64,000 nt of DNA from Lithospermum erythrorhizon (lineage: Eukaryota > Streptophyta > Magnoliopsida > Boraginales > Boraginaceae), in contig JADFUC010001517.1 of assembly GCA_019722365.1 (NCBI GenBank), positions 186,001 to 250,000 on the forward strand. The letters run 5' to 3'. Of the stretch, positions 24,811 through 35,829 are shown one piece after another. How positions within the stretch are numbered: position 1 is the stretch's first letter; every line of letters starts with the position of its first letter. The notes beneath the pieces were generated by a model, which was not told where the DNA came from, did no database searches, and was given only the letters and a program-made list of their open reading frames with translations. Made by a program: the position numbers and the translations under genes.

Positions 24811-27435
24811 AAGAGGATGAAGATCAAGAAGCCAGAGAAAGTGAATGCTATGGACTGGAAAAGAAGTTGTGTTCTAGGTAGACTACAAACATTCTTCTTG
24901 TTGTATTCATTGAAGTTCATTCCCTATTACAGGGAGACCATTGTACAATACAACTTCTGGAAATAGAAATACATTTGCATGAGTTCGAAATGCTGAACAC
25001 ATTACAAGAAATTCAAATTTTTAGCACCTCTTTGAATTAAACATTCCCCAGCAAGACTTTTTAACTGCTGCTACTCCTCATTTATTTCATGGTCACTTGT
25101 AGGTTGTTCTCCACAAGTGTCTTCATCCTTTTAGCATTTTATGGACCTTGGGTTTGACAGAGTATATGCATGTAACATTCCAAGTCACTGCACAAGAGAG
25201 AAATTTGTCAGAATCAGAATGGCATTACATCTTGAACAGCAACTGCAAAATACTCAGTTTAATCGTCTTAGATTATGGGACAATTATAAAATAAAATCAA
25301 TCAGATCAACTTCTGTCATTTTCATTTATAAATATACTTTATTGGTACAATTGAGGTTGTATCACATGCTCCGAATCAGCCAACTATAAGGAAACTGAAA
25401 GGTTTCATCATACCCTTATTTTGTAACAAAATTCGGCCCTTTTGATTGCAAGGAGTCGAACCCAAGTGTCGTCACTGCAAGTAATATTCATCGCCACTAG
25501 GCTAATAAATGTGGTTAAGGTTTTATCACGCCCTTATTATTCATGAGTCTTTGCACACCTTTATATGCAGGAGCTTGCTACTGGAACTAAAATGCATAAC
25601 TAAACATAGGAAAACAACTTACTCATTGCTTGTGTCATCCTTCTTCTATCTTTGGTATAAAATTTGGTAGGTTTTACAACTTTAGCCGGTCCACAAGTAT
25701 AGCCAGGTCGAGGTGCTTTCAGGGTAAATTTCTTCGGGACTCTTACTGTTTTGTTAGTGGTTCCAGCTAGACCGACACTTAATTGAAATGCACTCACTGC
25801 ATTCTCTGGATCGTGTGACAATGAGCCAAGCACGCCTCCCTTGCAGCAATTTGCAATTTGTTGGTTGTATGGAGCCATAGGCAATAAATCTACAATTGTA
25901 GGATCTTTTTTACAGGAATGTGGAACATTTCCTTTAAATTTCGAACAATCTCCTTGCTCTGTTGCTTGACTTCCAAAAATACTCCATATCACCTCCTTTT
26001 TCGCCCAGGTCCACCCCAAAGTCCAACCTGGTGCTGGAATGTGTCTATACTTTTGAAAGTTGGACATTGTTACCACTGCCTGCATAACACAAGAATCTAC
26101 TCAGAACTAAGGAGGGCAAATCAATGAATAGTAGGCTAACAATTCTCAAGAAAAATAATATGGAGTACTCAGTAACCGAGTTACTGTAACTCATCACCAA
26201 CTCTATTCAATAAGTATTTATCAGCTAGTGCATGACTTCACTTTGAAGTCTCATCATACCAAGTTATGTATGGAAATTATATCTTTTTCACAGTTCAAGA
26301 AAGGGTGACACCCAAAAGGCAACAATTCTTATATTGTACGGAGTAATTCTCAAGTTTTATCAGAGCTTACCACATAGCCATCAGGGGTCCATATCATTAC
26401 ATCCCACCTGATTGTGATATTTCCATTGGGATCAAGGGCATCCAAGGCTTCTTGGAAATAGAAAAAAACATGGGGAAAGTCACATTTCATTTCGAATATA
26501 AAAATGTAATGAGGTTTTAACATTAAGGATGTAACAATGAAGCCACAAGCACTAGTTTGCATCACCACTAAAAGCACCAACAGAATCCAACGAACAAATT
26601 TACTTGATGACTCGTTTTGAGTACTCAATCTATAAGTAAAAAAATCATAACCATAAAATCTGAGATGATATCACCATAAACCTTTGTACTCCAAATCAAG
26701 TAATCTGTCTACAGAGCTCGTCGCAAAAGAAGCCAAGATTAGCACATTATTCATTTATTTGCCAGAATGATTCATACCATTCACGAAATACCAAAAAATA
26801 CGCTATTCCAAATCTAGTCAAAGAATCAAAATTAATAAAGTAGGTTGAAAATACTATCTTTTGATATATATTTCTAACACATATATATATTATACAACAT
26901 AAACACTAATATTCGAGTTCAAAATTTAAAAAATTAACCCTCAACATTAAAAACTGGGCAATCATTACAAGCTCAAGTCTGAAAATACTATGTAAAAAGT
27001 CAACCCTCAACAAAAATGCACAAAACAAACAAAGATCGAAACTTCATCATGATTTGCTGAGAGTCTGATACCCTTTACCCATATTCCATTTCATTATGAA
27101 AATTAACCAAATTTTAGTAATGCAATTGACTAAGTCAACCAAAGAAAACAAAATTTCAACATGGAAATAGTCATATATTTCTCACACAATGCACAAAACA
27201 AATAAAGATCAAAACATTATCATAATTTACTGGATACCCTTTACTCCATATTTCATTTCATTATGAAATTAATCAAATTCTAGTTACAAAGATAACAAAA
27301 TTTGAACATGGCATGCAAAAAGTTATATAGATAAATGCACTAACCTGATGAACTGAAGCTGAAGCAAGAAAGTGAGAACAATATGAGAATGGTACAACTA
27401 GTGAAGTTGCACAAAGATCTGGAGCAAATGTTCAT
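24301..27435 (-). CDS. COBL: COBRA-like GPI-anchored cell-wall protein; 3' exons scrambled
   Basis: Extracellular GPI-anchored protein family needed for cellulose deposition and wall assembly. Clean exons: 27345-27435 (signal peptide MNICSRSLCNFTSC..., hydrophobic core residues 15-27), 26371-26450 and 25623-26079, together 209 codons plus one base, all GT-AG and in phase. Residues 31-57 read EALDALDPNGNITIRWDVM...DGYV. The third exon has PGWTLGWTWAKKEVIWS, ATEQGDCSKFKGN, VDLLP, NQQIANCCKGG, AGTTNKTVRVP and PGYTCGPAK, all family hallmarks. VKPTKF and the ATEQGDC stretch lean towards the COBL4 group, but I cannot separate this from COBRA itself. One oddity is PHSCKK, where members usually have PHCCKK. 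The remaining ~220 residues lie in a scrambled stretch at 24301-24810 ending with a hydrophobic GPI-type tail. Confidence 0.92.
25399..25538 (-). mobile_element. tRNA-derived SINE in COBRA-like intron 3, with target duplication
   Basis: The minus strand shows an A-box-like 'ttagcctagtggcg' and a B-box-like 'gggttcgactcc' at tRNA-like spacing. The element is flanked by a 22-bp direct repeat: aaggtttcatcatacccttatt at 25399-25420 and aaggttttatcacgcccttatt at 25517-25538, with three differences. The body is only about 96 bp. The boxes do not sit in a complete tRNA cloverleaf. Confidence 0.6.
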
Positions 27436-29940
27436 TTCGTTTGCTAATTTACCAAGGTCAACGAGTTACTACTCAATATTTGCAACTGTTAATGTTCAAA
27501 TGGACAAATAGAAAGGAGGCAAACTGTCACATTTAAAAGGTCGTTAACAAACTACTTGGAGCATTAACAATATTAAATACAATCAAACAAAACCAATCTC
27601 AAATAAATAAATAAAGTAGGTGTTAGCTACTTAAGGATTTTGTATAAAGATGGTGCTTAAGTTAAAAACGGCGTCTTAAATAATAATCAATGTTATTTTA
27701 ACTCCATCCATTGATATCACCATTCCATTATATTTTAATAATAATACTAATGTAATACTTATATGTAATATATATTAATTGTTTCAACATATTATTAATA
27801 GATAGTTATACTTAGTTTAATTTATGTATAATAATTTTTTAGTATTATCGAATTTATGCCTCAAATCGACATCGAATATAATACTAATATTTGTATCTTC
27901 GCTTGAAACATCGAATCGAAAGTGTTCGAAGCCGGAAGTTATTCAAGTTTTTCTATATTTGTCACTGAGCATCTTGAACTGGTCAACAATAATAATTATA
28001 AACGTCAATGATCCCCCAATTTTTTTTTAAATAGTCAAGGACAACAACATTCGTCTGAGATAGATGCATTAATAGGCTTTTGTATCCAAGATTCTAAAAA
28101 CATTGACGTGGCAAACTTGGGGGCGGCTTGACGGCACATCGGTCCGCGGCGACCGACGCCGAATCCACGATGCCCATATCCACCGAATCTGGCTGGCTTG
28201 GCCGAACGCGAATCCAGACATCTAATTGGCGAGTGCGCCCACTCGCCCACTCCAAGACACTCAATTCACAAGTCGAACCCGACCTCCGCCTGGGCCCAAC
28301 GAACCCTGCCGACGCTCCGCTTGATCAAGCGACGTCCGATTCGAAAGAATAGCTTTATCCATCACAAGCCACACTCTATTTACACTATATCAGTAAATAA
28401 AAACGAATCCACACACATACATAAAAAAACCCATAAATATCTAAATCAATCCAACAAAATCATAAACAAACTTCAAACATCCATTTTAAACATCCATAGA
28501 ATAAAAACATACCATAAACATTAAACTAAGCAAAGTTCATCCATCTATAAAACAAAATAAACTAAGGTTCATTTATAAAAAGAAAATAAAAAAACATTCA
28601 ACATTATTCTTCATCTTCATCTATCATATTCAGGGGATCGCGCTAAAGATCGGCCGATGGATATCCTCCCGGATACACGTCATATATCACGCTAATTCCG
28701 CTTACACGACGATCAACTAATCCTAAACGATCTTCAATCCTCCGTGAGATTCCAAGTTGCATATTTTTCCAACGCATACATTTCAATATTCAATAAAAAT
28801 AATGACGGTGTATATAATTTAATCAATATGTAATGCCATTGCATTCGCATGGATTTTGTACATATCCAACAACATCTCACGGTCACTGCAGGACTAGAAT
28901 CATGGTCACGGGACGGACGAGAAGACGGCGGAAGCTACACTAGACCTCGAATACGGTGGAACGCGGCCTTCCTCCCGTGATCAAGGCCCATCTCAAGTAA
29001 TGCCATGCAAAGCGCTACAACCATTTTGTTCCCAAATTTCTTTCACGATGCCCAACAATTCATACACCTCCCATTTTGACCACACACTTCATTCTTCCAA
29101 TTAATATATTTCTTGGTTGGTCAAGGATCAAGCCCCAATCTTTTGTGTTGAACCTACAAATTCAAAGTATTTCATTATTTATATTCACCCCTCATTTACT
29201 AAGAAATTGGATATCAACATACCATACGGCAAAGTTAACAACTTTCCCTACTCCTATCCATATTTTAATAATCAATCTAGTAAGTTGATCTTCTCATTCA
29301 ATAAAGCATATGAATGATCTGCTTTTAGCGTATCAAACTATCTTTTACAATCTAAAGCTACTATTGACCGTCATCGTGACGCCCAAGCTTTTTATCATCA
29401 TCACACATTCTATCATTGTTAAAATAACTAATCGGGTTTGAATCGGAGTAAATGGACAATTTAAACTCCAATTTCTAGGAGGCCATTCGTAAAAGTGGTC
29501 ATTATAATCTCAATTCCAAATTCTCGAGCTATCATAATGGTAATCTAAAATGCCTTTTTTTACTATGAACATACCAAATACTGAATCATTTGCCTCCACT
29601 TGGATATACATATAAAAATTCTCTAACTAATTTCTAGTACCATATACAATTAAACTTAGTACATTCAACCATCCAGCTTTAAAATTCAAACCAACAATGG
29701 CATTTGTACCTTTCAAAGCCTTTCATCAACATACATACCCTGCTGGATGGTTTTCTTCATAAACTTGTTGAGCTCTGGTTCTTAAATGGTATGTGGAGGC
29801 TAATTAGTAAATTAGAAATGTGATAAATGTGTTCTTAAGTGTTATGAACACTTTGTACACTTAAATTTAGGAAAAAAAATGAAGTTTTATAGTATAGTAG
29901 AGAAAAATATGAATTTTGGTGTCGGAATCGTTACAATCGA
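27436..29940. other. Intergenic region with one GC-rich unrecognised block
   Basis: AT-rich promoter-side sequence of the COBRA-like gene runs to about 28020. A GC-rich block with many 'cgac' and 'gacgcc' words is at 28110-28350, then low-complexity 'aaacat' text to 28600, another mixed block at 28640-29080, and AT-rich sequence. Frames here are short and give no family match. The GC-rich block shares words such as gcgacgtccg with the ends of the hAT element to the right and may be a detached piece of one. Confidence 0.4.
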
Positions 29941-30020
29941 GGAAAATGAAAGACAATTAGGGTTCGGAGCAATTTATAAGGCCTGAAATCGCGATTAAGC
30001 GTATGTCCGTTAGCGTATTC

Positions 30021-30240
30021 GACGCCCTTTTTAAAATTAATCAAGTTTACTGATTTTTGCATCGGACGCCCGTTTATTTATCTGGACGCCCGCTTAAAAT
30101 TAAGTCGCCATCAATCTCGCATCGACATCCGTTTTCAAAGCATGTGACGCCCGTCAAGATATGTAGCGACATCGCTCGGCGATAGACGCCCGCTGGAAAG
30201 AGATAGAGGACGCCCTGCTCAAGTATGAGGACGTCCGGTT
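30021..30240. repeat. GACGCCCG-like motif cluster, left side of hAT element
   Basis: Eight copies: gacgccc 30021, ggacgcccg 30064 and 30084, cgacatccg 30123, gacgcccg 30146 and 30185, ggacgccctg 30209, ggacgtccgg 30229. Spacing is 20-40 bp and all are in the same orientation. Confidence 0.8.
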
Positions 30241-30429
30241 TGACCATTTTATTTAAAACTTTATAATAAAGAGTAATCATAAAATACGAAATGAAAATAT
30301 AAACTTATTTTTTTTATTGCCGCTCACATTTTATACTCATGTCAGAGTTTACATCATCAACATAATAAATTAAAGAAGTACAAGTTCATTCTCGATCTAA
30401 CTCATCTTCCGATCAGAAAGCAAATCATT

Positions 30430-32450
30430 GTTGTTATCTTCTTTCTCTTCCGTTCCTTCTATTTCATCGTTGATGTCTCTGTCGGCTGTCAAGTCATCAA
30501 ACATGTCTTTTTGGTGCAATTCCATAAGTGCATCTTTATCTTCAGACTTTTTCCGCCGTCCAATCCTTGATTGCTACACAAACTTGGGAAGCCGAGTCTT
30601 GACCTCTAGTCAGATATCAAGTTTGTCATACTAAATTTAAGACTCACTAGCTATCGTAGACATAGGAATTGCAAAAATTTCCTTAGCCATTTTACTCAAT
30701 ATAGGAAAAATACCTTCCTTGCTCTCCCACCATTTGAGAACATCAATTGGATTTTCATGATTGTACACGCCATGTCAAAAGCGCCACAAGACGGAAATAA
30801 CTCATTCGGTCTCGAGAGGAGAGAAGTATATGAAGCAAATTTTTCTACTCATGACTTTTAAGGTGATTACCCTTACTTTAGAAGATAATGACAATCCATG
30901 CTAAGAGTACCACTACTTTGCACTTTATTACTTGGAGAATGTTTTTTAAAAAATTTGAAATACATGTTGTATAAATATGCTTCAATTTGTGTTTTTTATG
31001 CATTTTAGGAAATTAAAAATAACTAGGATTGAAAGGCTCCAAACATTCATAAACAAATCTATCCATGCAAAGAATATATATCTACTTTAATGGTTGGACA
31101 CATTATCAGACCGATAGCATATGACGTGAATTTAAGATAATATTTCAAAAGTTTCTTCCATATTAGGAATCATGCCCTAGCAACAAAACTTATCCCTATT
31201 ATCACGATATGCATAGCAAGCTTCTATTAAATACATCTAAAAAGCTTCGATGAATATTGGGACTATATTGAGTTGAAAATGCTTTAGTTTAGTCTTTAAA
31301 AGGTGCAAGAAAATGGAGCAACTATAAAACAAGAGGTCCAATTTGAATAGGTGATCTTAAGATAATGACTCTCATTAAAAGAGGCTTCGTGGAATATTAT
31401 AAATGATGTCATCTCATCTCTATATTTATATGCACGAGCAAAGAAGATCATATTTAGAATTCCACTAGTCTCTACATCCAATATTAATTTTCTCTATATT
31501 TTTTACCACTTGCCAAACCAATGCCTCGATTTTTATTTTATTTGAGGAAGTAACAATTAAATGAACTCCATTTCTAATAGGCTTGATAATTCATCCTAAA
31601 TGCAGATAAGAATTCCATCTTTAGCTACCAACAAGAATACGACATAAACACCTAGTATGAAATAGTTCTTCAAATTCTGGCTTACATTTTAATTTAAGAG
31701 TTTCAATAGACACACTATTAGCCGATGCATTATCAACTGAAATAGAACCAACTTTATGTAAACATCGATATTCAAAACAACATTGCAATATTCCATCGGT
31801 TATTTGAATATTATCATGTTTAGCAACACTACGGAAATAAATAATACGCCTTTGAAGAGTCCAATCAACATCTATCCAATGACAAGTAACACACATTATA
31901 TCAAAGTCACGAAAAGTAGCAATATCACTAGTTAAACAAACATTCCAAGGCAATGAAGAAAGTTTACACATAAGAAGATCTTTTGGTTTAAAAAATATTT
32001 AAAGGCAATATTTCATAGAGCTTCTAGTGGATGCGTCCGGCCGAGGGATCAATTCACTCCTTGAATCCAATCTATATCTCCAACTTTCACAATGATTGAA
32101 AGACAAAACACTACCTACCACCAATTCTTCATTGATTCAAGTCTATAATTTAACTTATCATAAATAAACTTTTGGGCCTGTCATGTGGTTAATAGTTGCC
32201 TTGAACACCTCCACCCCGCCTTCTTTAATATCTTCATCGAAGCTTACGATCACTTCAAGAACGTTTAATAAAATGTCCTGTTCCACCTTTTCCCCTCCCG
32301 TCTTCTATAACCATATATGTTTTAGAAAGTATACATGTAGTTTTCTCATTTTCTCGACGTGGGCACAAAGTATCAACCCATGATCTCTTTTTTCTTTGAA
32401 CTAAACTTTTACCTGCTAGCTCGATGATTCTTGAGTGGATATTGGTTTTC
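30430..32450 (-). pseudogene. hAT (Ac/RICESLEEPER-type) transposase remnant
   Basis: Read right to left on the minus strand. A decayed BED-finger-like segment ending GTGHFIKRS lies near 32255-32300. A well-kept core at 31621-31971 has SDIATFRDFDIMCVTCHWID, then SVDNASANSVSIETLK and LFHTRCLCRI; families have CVTAHWID, TVDNASANDxA and FFHxRCxAHI. The C-terminal dimerisation text at 30650-30760 reads VLKWWESKEGIFPILSKMA, then EIFAIPMSTIASES, as in hAT (LEWWK...YPxLSxMARDILxIPxSTVASES). Stops and frame changes between blocks make it non-functional. The DNA would have encoded a cut-and-paste transposase. Confidence 0.8.
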
Positions 32451-33017
32451 ATCTCCTACCTTATTTTTGCCTTTTCGATTTAATTAAAATCTACTTCTTC
32501 CCTCCTTCGTATCCTCATCATCGATCTATATTATTAAAATTATCAACACGAATAAAAGCTGGGTCTATCGAGAGGTTTGTGGTTGCTTACGCCAATTTAG
32601 CTTCCACCACCTCCAATTATAAGATTCTAATTCTTTTAGGAGCCATTGTAATAAAAAAAACTTACAATACTAAATGTTTTGAAATTCTTAACAAAGATTA
32701 TACCAAGTAAACAAGTAATATAATAAAATGAGTAGATTAAATATTGAACACTCTCTAACGCAACTCATAATCGTCAAGACACGATGCTAATTTTTCGAAA
32801 ATTTCGATCAAATTATTTATTCTCCACGAATATATGTAACATTTATAATCAAGAAGAAAACTAAGAACCAAATACGATATATTTAACGCGCGAATGAACT
32901 AGCTTGTGCTAATTGAAGTAATATGAATTAACGAATATATTTCACGCGAAAGAATGAATGAAAAGCCAAGGCTTCTTTATTTATAAAGTATTTTATAAAA
33001 ACGACTATTTTTTTAAC

Positions 33018-33190
33018 CGACGTCCTGTGAATAAACTGCACGCCCCTAGAATAAAGCGACATCCGCTAATAAGGCTAAGGAATCCAACTAAGATGCCGGT
33101 ACCGTACGCCCGGTTTAATTTAGCGGACGCCCACTACGCTAACGTAACCACTAATTTAACGCAAGGCCGAACGCTGGCCTTAACGCCCAC
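33018..33190. repeat. GACGCCCG-like motif cluster, right side of hAT element
   Basis: Six copies: cgacgtcctg 33018, gcacgcccct 33038, gcgacatccg 33056, gtacgcccgg 33104, ggacgcccac 33125, taacgcccac 33181. The spacing and + orientation are like those of the left cluster. Confidence 0.75.
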
Positions 33191-33615
33191 CGAATCTCAG
33201 AATTTAACGCACTTAACGCTGCAATAAACTCCTCGGCCCACTCCCACCCATTAGTAAATGCGTCGACAAAGTGACGTAGCCTAACCCGAACGATTAACGA
33301 ATCTGGGCCAAATCGAACTCCTACCACTGCCAATGCCTAGTAAACATAAATATCTATGTATTAACTCATAACAACTAGCTTTCTAACTCGTTATAATCCA
33401 ATTGCAACGAGGCAAGACGAGAATGGAAACAAGTTTTGAATGGCAAAGAATTCAATAGTTCCATACACACTAGTCATAAAAACCAGCAACATATGCTGGC
33501 TACATTAATAGGAATCAAATGATTCAATGCATTTTAACAATTATGTAAACACTTTCAGCAACAGAGCTACTCGCAACGCTTTTAGCAGCAGAGCTACTCA
33601 CTTGATTTCAGCACA

Positions 33616-34731
33616 TCACTTACTGCCATCACCGAATAGATAACCCAGTGAAGAGCCACCGCCAGGAGCAGCATGGACCTTGGTCGAGGGACGCTCCTGT
33701 AATCAAATCAATGGTATGCTCAGGCAAAACTAAGTTGATAAATCAATATTAAAGAACAAGTAAATATGTAGGGAGTAGAGTCGACGACACAAATATCCCA
33801 CGTAGTATCTGACCAAAGCAACAAGAAAGAACTGAATCATCCTTTCTTAAACTAAGAGATCAGAGGAACAAAGTACAAACAGGCCTGTTCGAGTTCTACT
33901 ACTTAGATTACATATTAGAAAAGCTAATAGATTCCTTACAGTATCTCTCAGTTTTTTTTTTCAATTCTCCAAAGTGCAAACAAATTAATGTCTTAAACGA
34001 GATAACTGAATATGAACTAGGAGTTTTAGCATCACTATCTTAGCACTGAACACCTTTATAGCACATTTGGATATGTTTAGAGTTTATTCTTCTTTCTTTT
34101 AGTTTCTTCTCCCTTATCCTAGTGTATAAGCATATTGTAGCTCATGAACTCAAAAGAATACTGGATCCATGACAACCAAAGAGCCACGAGCAATACATCA
34201 TATGTGACCAATGAAAAAATTGGTTTGCTGCAATTATTTGGAACTAGAAATTAGTATAAGAAGAGTGTGGAACAATGAAAAAATTGTGCATAGTCAAGTT
34301 CGGCTAGATAAATGAGAAGAACAGAAACCAGGCAGACATATATTTAGAATTGCAGTCGTGACCATTTTCTGACAACAAGCACAAAATGTAAAACAAATGT
34401 TGAGAGTTGGCAAGCAACATCGTGGGTATATTCCCCGGAAATAATATGCAATTATGACTAATGGATATGTCAAGTATCATACTGTTAAGAAGTTGCCACA
34501 ATTCTGTCCATCAGTACGGTGGTAGTTGTTCAAAGTTTTGCTGTTGACACCAGCAGGAATCCCCTTCTCAGATGCGGGTGAAGCGGCAGCAGCAGGCTTC
34601 GGGGGAGAGGGCTCAGTAGTAGGGGCCTTGCCTGCATTCGTAGCAGGTTGAGCACTAGTGGTGCTTTCCCCATTTCCAAACAGGTAGCCCAAAGAACTTT
34701 GTCCACCTCCTGCACTAACTCCACGACCCAT
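33616..34731 (-). CDS. SP1L: SPIRAL1-like microtubule-binding protein, complete, 2 coding exons
   Basis: Small plant-specific protein that binds cortical microtubules and supports straight anisotropic cell growth. Coding exons are 34483-34731 (83 codons) and 33616-33696 (26 codons plus stop), giving 109 residues, usual for the family. The N-terminus MGRGVSAGGGQSSLGYLFG and the C-terminus ...GGGSSLGYLFGDGSK form the paired GGGxSSLGYLFG repeats diagnostic of SPIRAL1. The middle is rich in Ala, Pro and Thr, then IPAGVNSKTLNNYHRTDGQN. Splice sites are aca|gtatga and attacag|gagcgt, phase 0. A 5'-UTR intron is likely at 34774-35819 (aaacag|gtaaat ... gtgtag|ttct). This would put the transcription start right of 35820. 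Confidence 0.95.
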
Positions 34732-35254
34732 TCTCTCAAATGTATATTTACTCGGAGCCGCTGAGCTCTAGAACTACACAAAGATACACCCACAATTAAG
34801 ATCTACAATTGAAATTAGAAGTGCAACCAACGAAATTGTACCCATATAATCTCTACGAAAAAAGATAAGATCCACATCACCAAACATATGTAACTGAACA
34901 AAGTAACAAATACACAGATGAGATAAATGGTACATCAACTGCTCAAATCAAAACACAGCCGCAAAAGACAAATAATTGAGGTCTACAAGAATCAGATATG
35001 AATTCGTAAGTTGCACCCTGGGGTGTACTTTAAAGGGATTATATACTTTCCATCATAGTTGAGAATCACATATCAACAATAACACACCAAAAGTCTCATC
35101 ACTGAATAATGCCAATAAACCATCGATATAATATATAAAAGCTCCCTCACAATTCAACGATAGATATACATTATAAACCATATAATGCAATAGCATATTC
35201 ACCAAATGCAATCGCATATTTCAACACCAAAGCAAGCATCTTTAAGAGATCAGG

Positions 35255-35405
35255 GAACATAGCTTCGATACAATAACAACAACATACGTCAATGCCTCTA
35301 AAGAGGCTCCTCCCTAAGAAGGGTAGGTCGGGAGTCAGATTATACGCAACCTTAACCTGTGATAACAAAGAGTCCGTTTCCAAACTAAAGAACATAGCTT
35401 CAATA
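35255..35405 (-). mobile_element. Au-family SINE (3' part) with 16-bp target duplication
   Basis: The minus strand carries the Au 3' signature in order: 'tggaaacggactctttgtt', 'ggttaaggttgcgtata', 'cccgacctaccc', and a tail 'gtatgttgttgttattg'. It is flanked by 'gaacatagcttcgata' (35255-35270) and 'gaacatagcttcaata' (35390-35405). The body is 119 bp, so the tRNA-like head is missing or very short. It sits inside the proposed 5'-UTR intron of the SPIRAL1-like gene. Confidence 0.75.
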
Positions 35406-35829
35406 ATTTCCACAAATGCCAGGGTCCCAAATTACCAATCCAATCCTTAATCCAATGCAATTACAATCCAGCATTAATCAATCAAATCAATCTACATACC
35501 CAAATCAACGAAAAAACAATCCAAAATTATACCGAGTTCCCTCACAAAATTAAAAATCAAGAACACATATTTCCCATCACATAAATAGTTAAAAACTTGT
35601 CCTTTTACCATTTTTTCAAGAATTCAACATACATATTCTGAAAAAACATGATAGATCTAATAACACATCAATTAATTCATACCCCATTTCAGATTCAAAG
35701 CAAACACCAATTACAAAAAAACAACAAAAGATCAACTTCACACTAAAAATTCAAAAGTGGACAATCTTTTTGGGACAGAGGTAATAAAATGGTTGCAAGA
35801 ATATGATGTGTTTATTTACCTGTTTGAAT

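Larger units (their letters stand above)
29950..33345 (-). mobile_element. Decayed hAT DNA transposon, approximate limits
   Basis: A hAT transposase remnant on the minus strand (30430-32450) is flanked on both sides by clusters of GACGCCCG-like motifs (30021-30240 and 33018-33190), in the position where hAT elements carry subterminal transposase-binding repeats. The right end, read inward on the minus strand, has 'cagtggtaggagttcgat' near 33330, reminiscent of plant hAT termini, but I could not match it to a left terminus or an 8-bp duplication. Limits are therefore estimates. Confidence 0.55.

Noticed and set aside
25440..25505. A functional tRNA gene in the COBRA-like intron
   Set aside because: Only A- and B-box-like words are present. 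Acceptor and anticodon stems do not form, and flanking direct repeats indicate a SINE.
30021..30240. Evenly spaced GACGCCCG motifs as a CRISPR-like or regulatory array
   Set aside because: The repeats are too short and irregular for CRISPR, the genome is eukaryotic, and a matching cluster lies on the other side of a hAT transposase remnant.
34530..34793. Second minus-strand frame overlapping the SPIRAL1-like exon
   Set aside because: Shadow of the real exon in another frame, with no conserved motifs.
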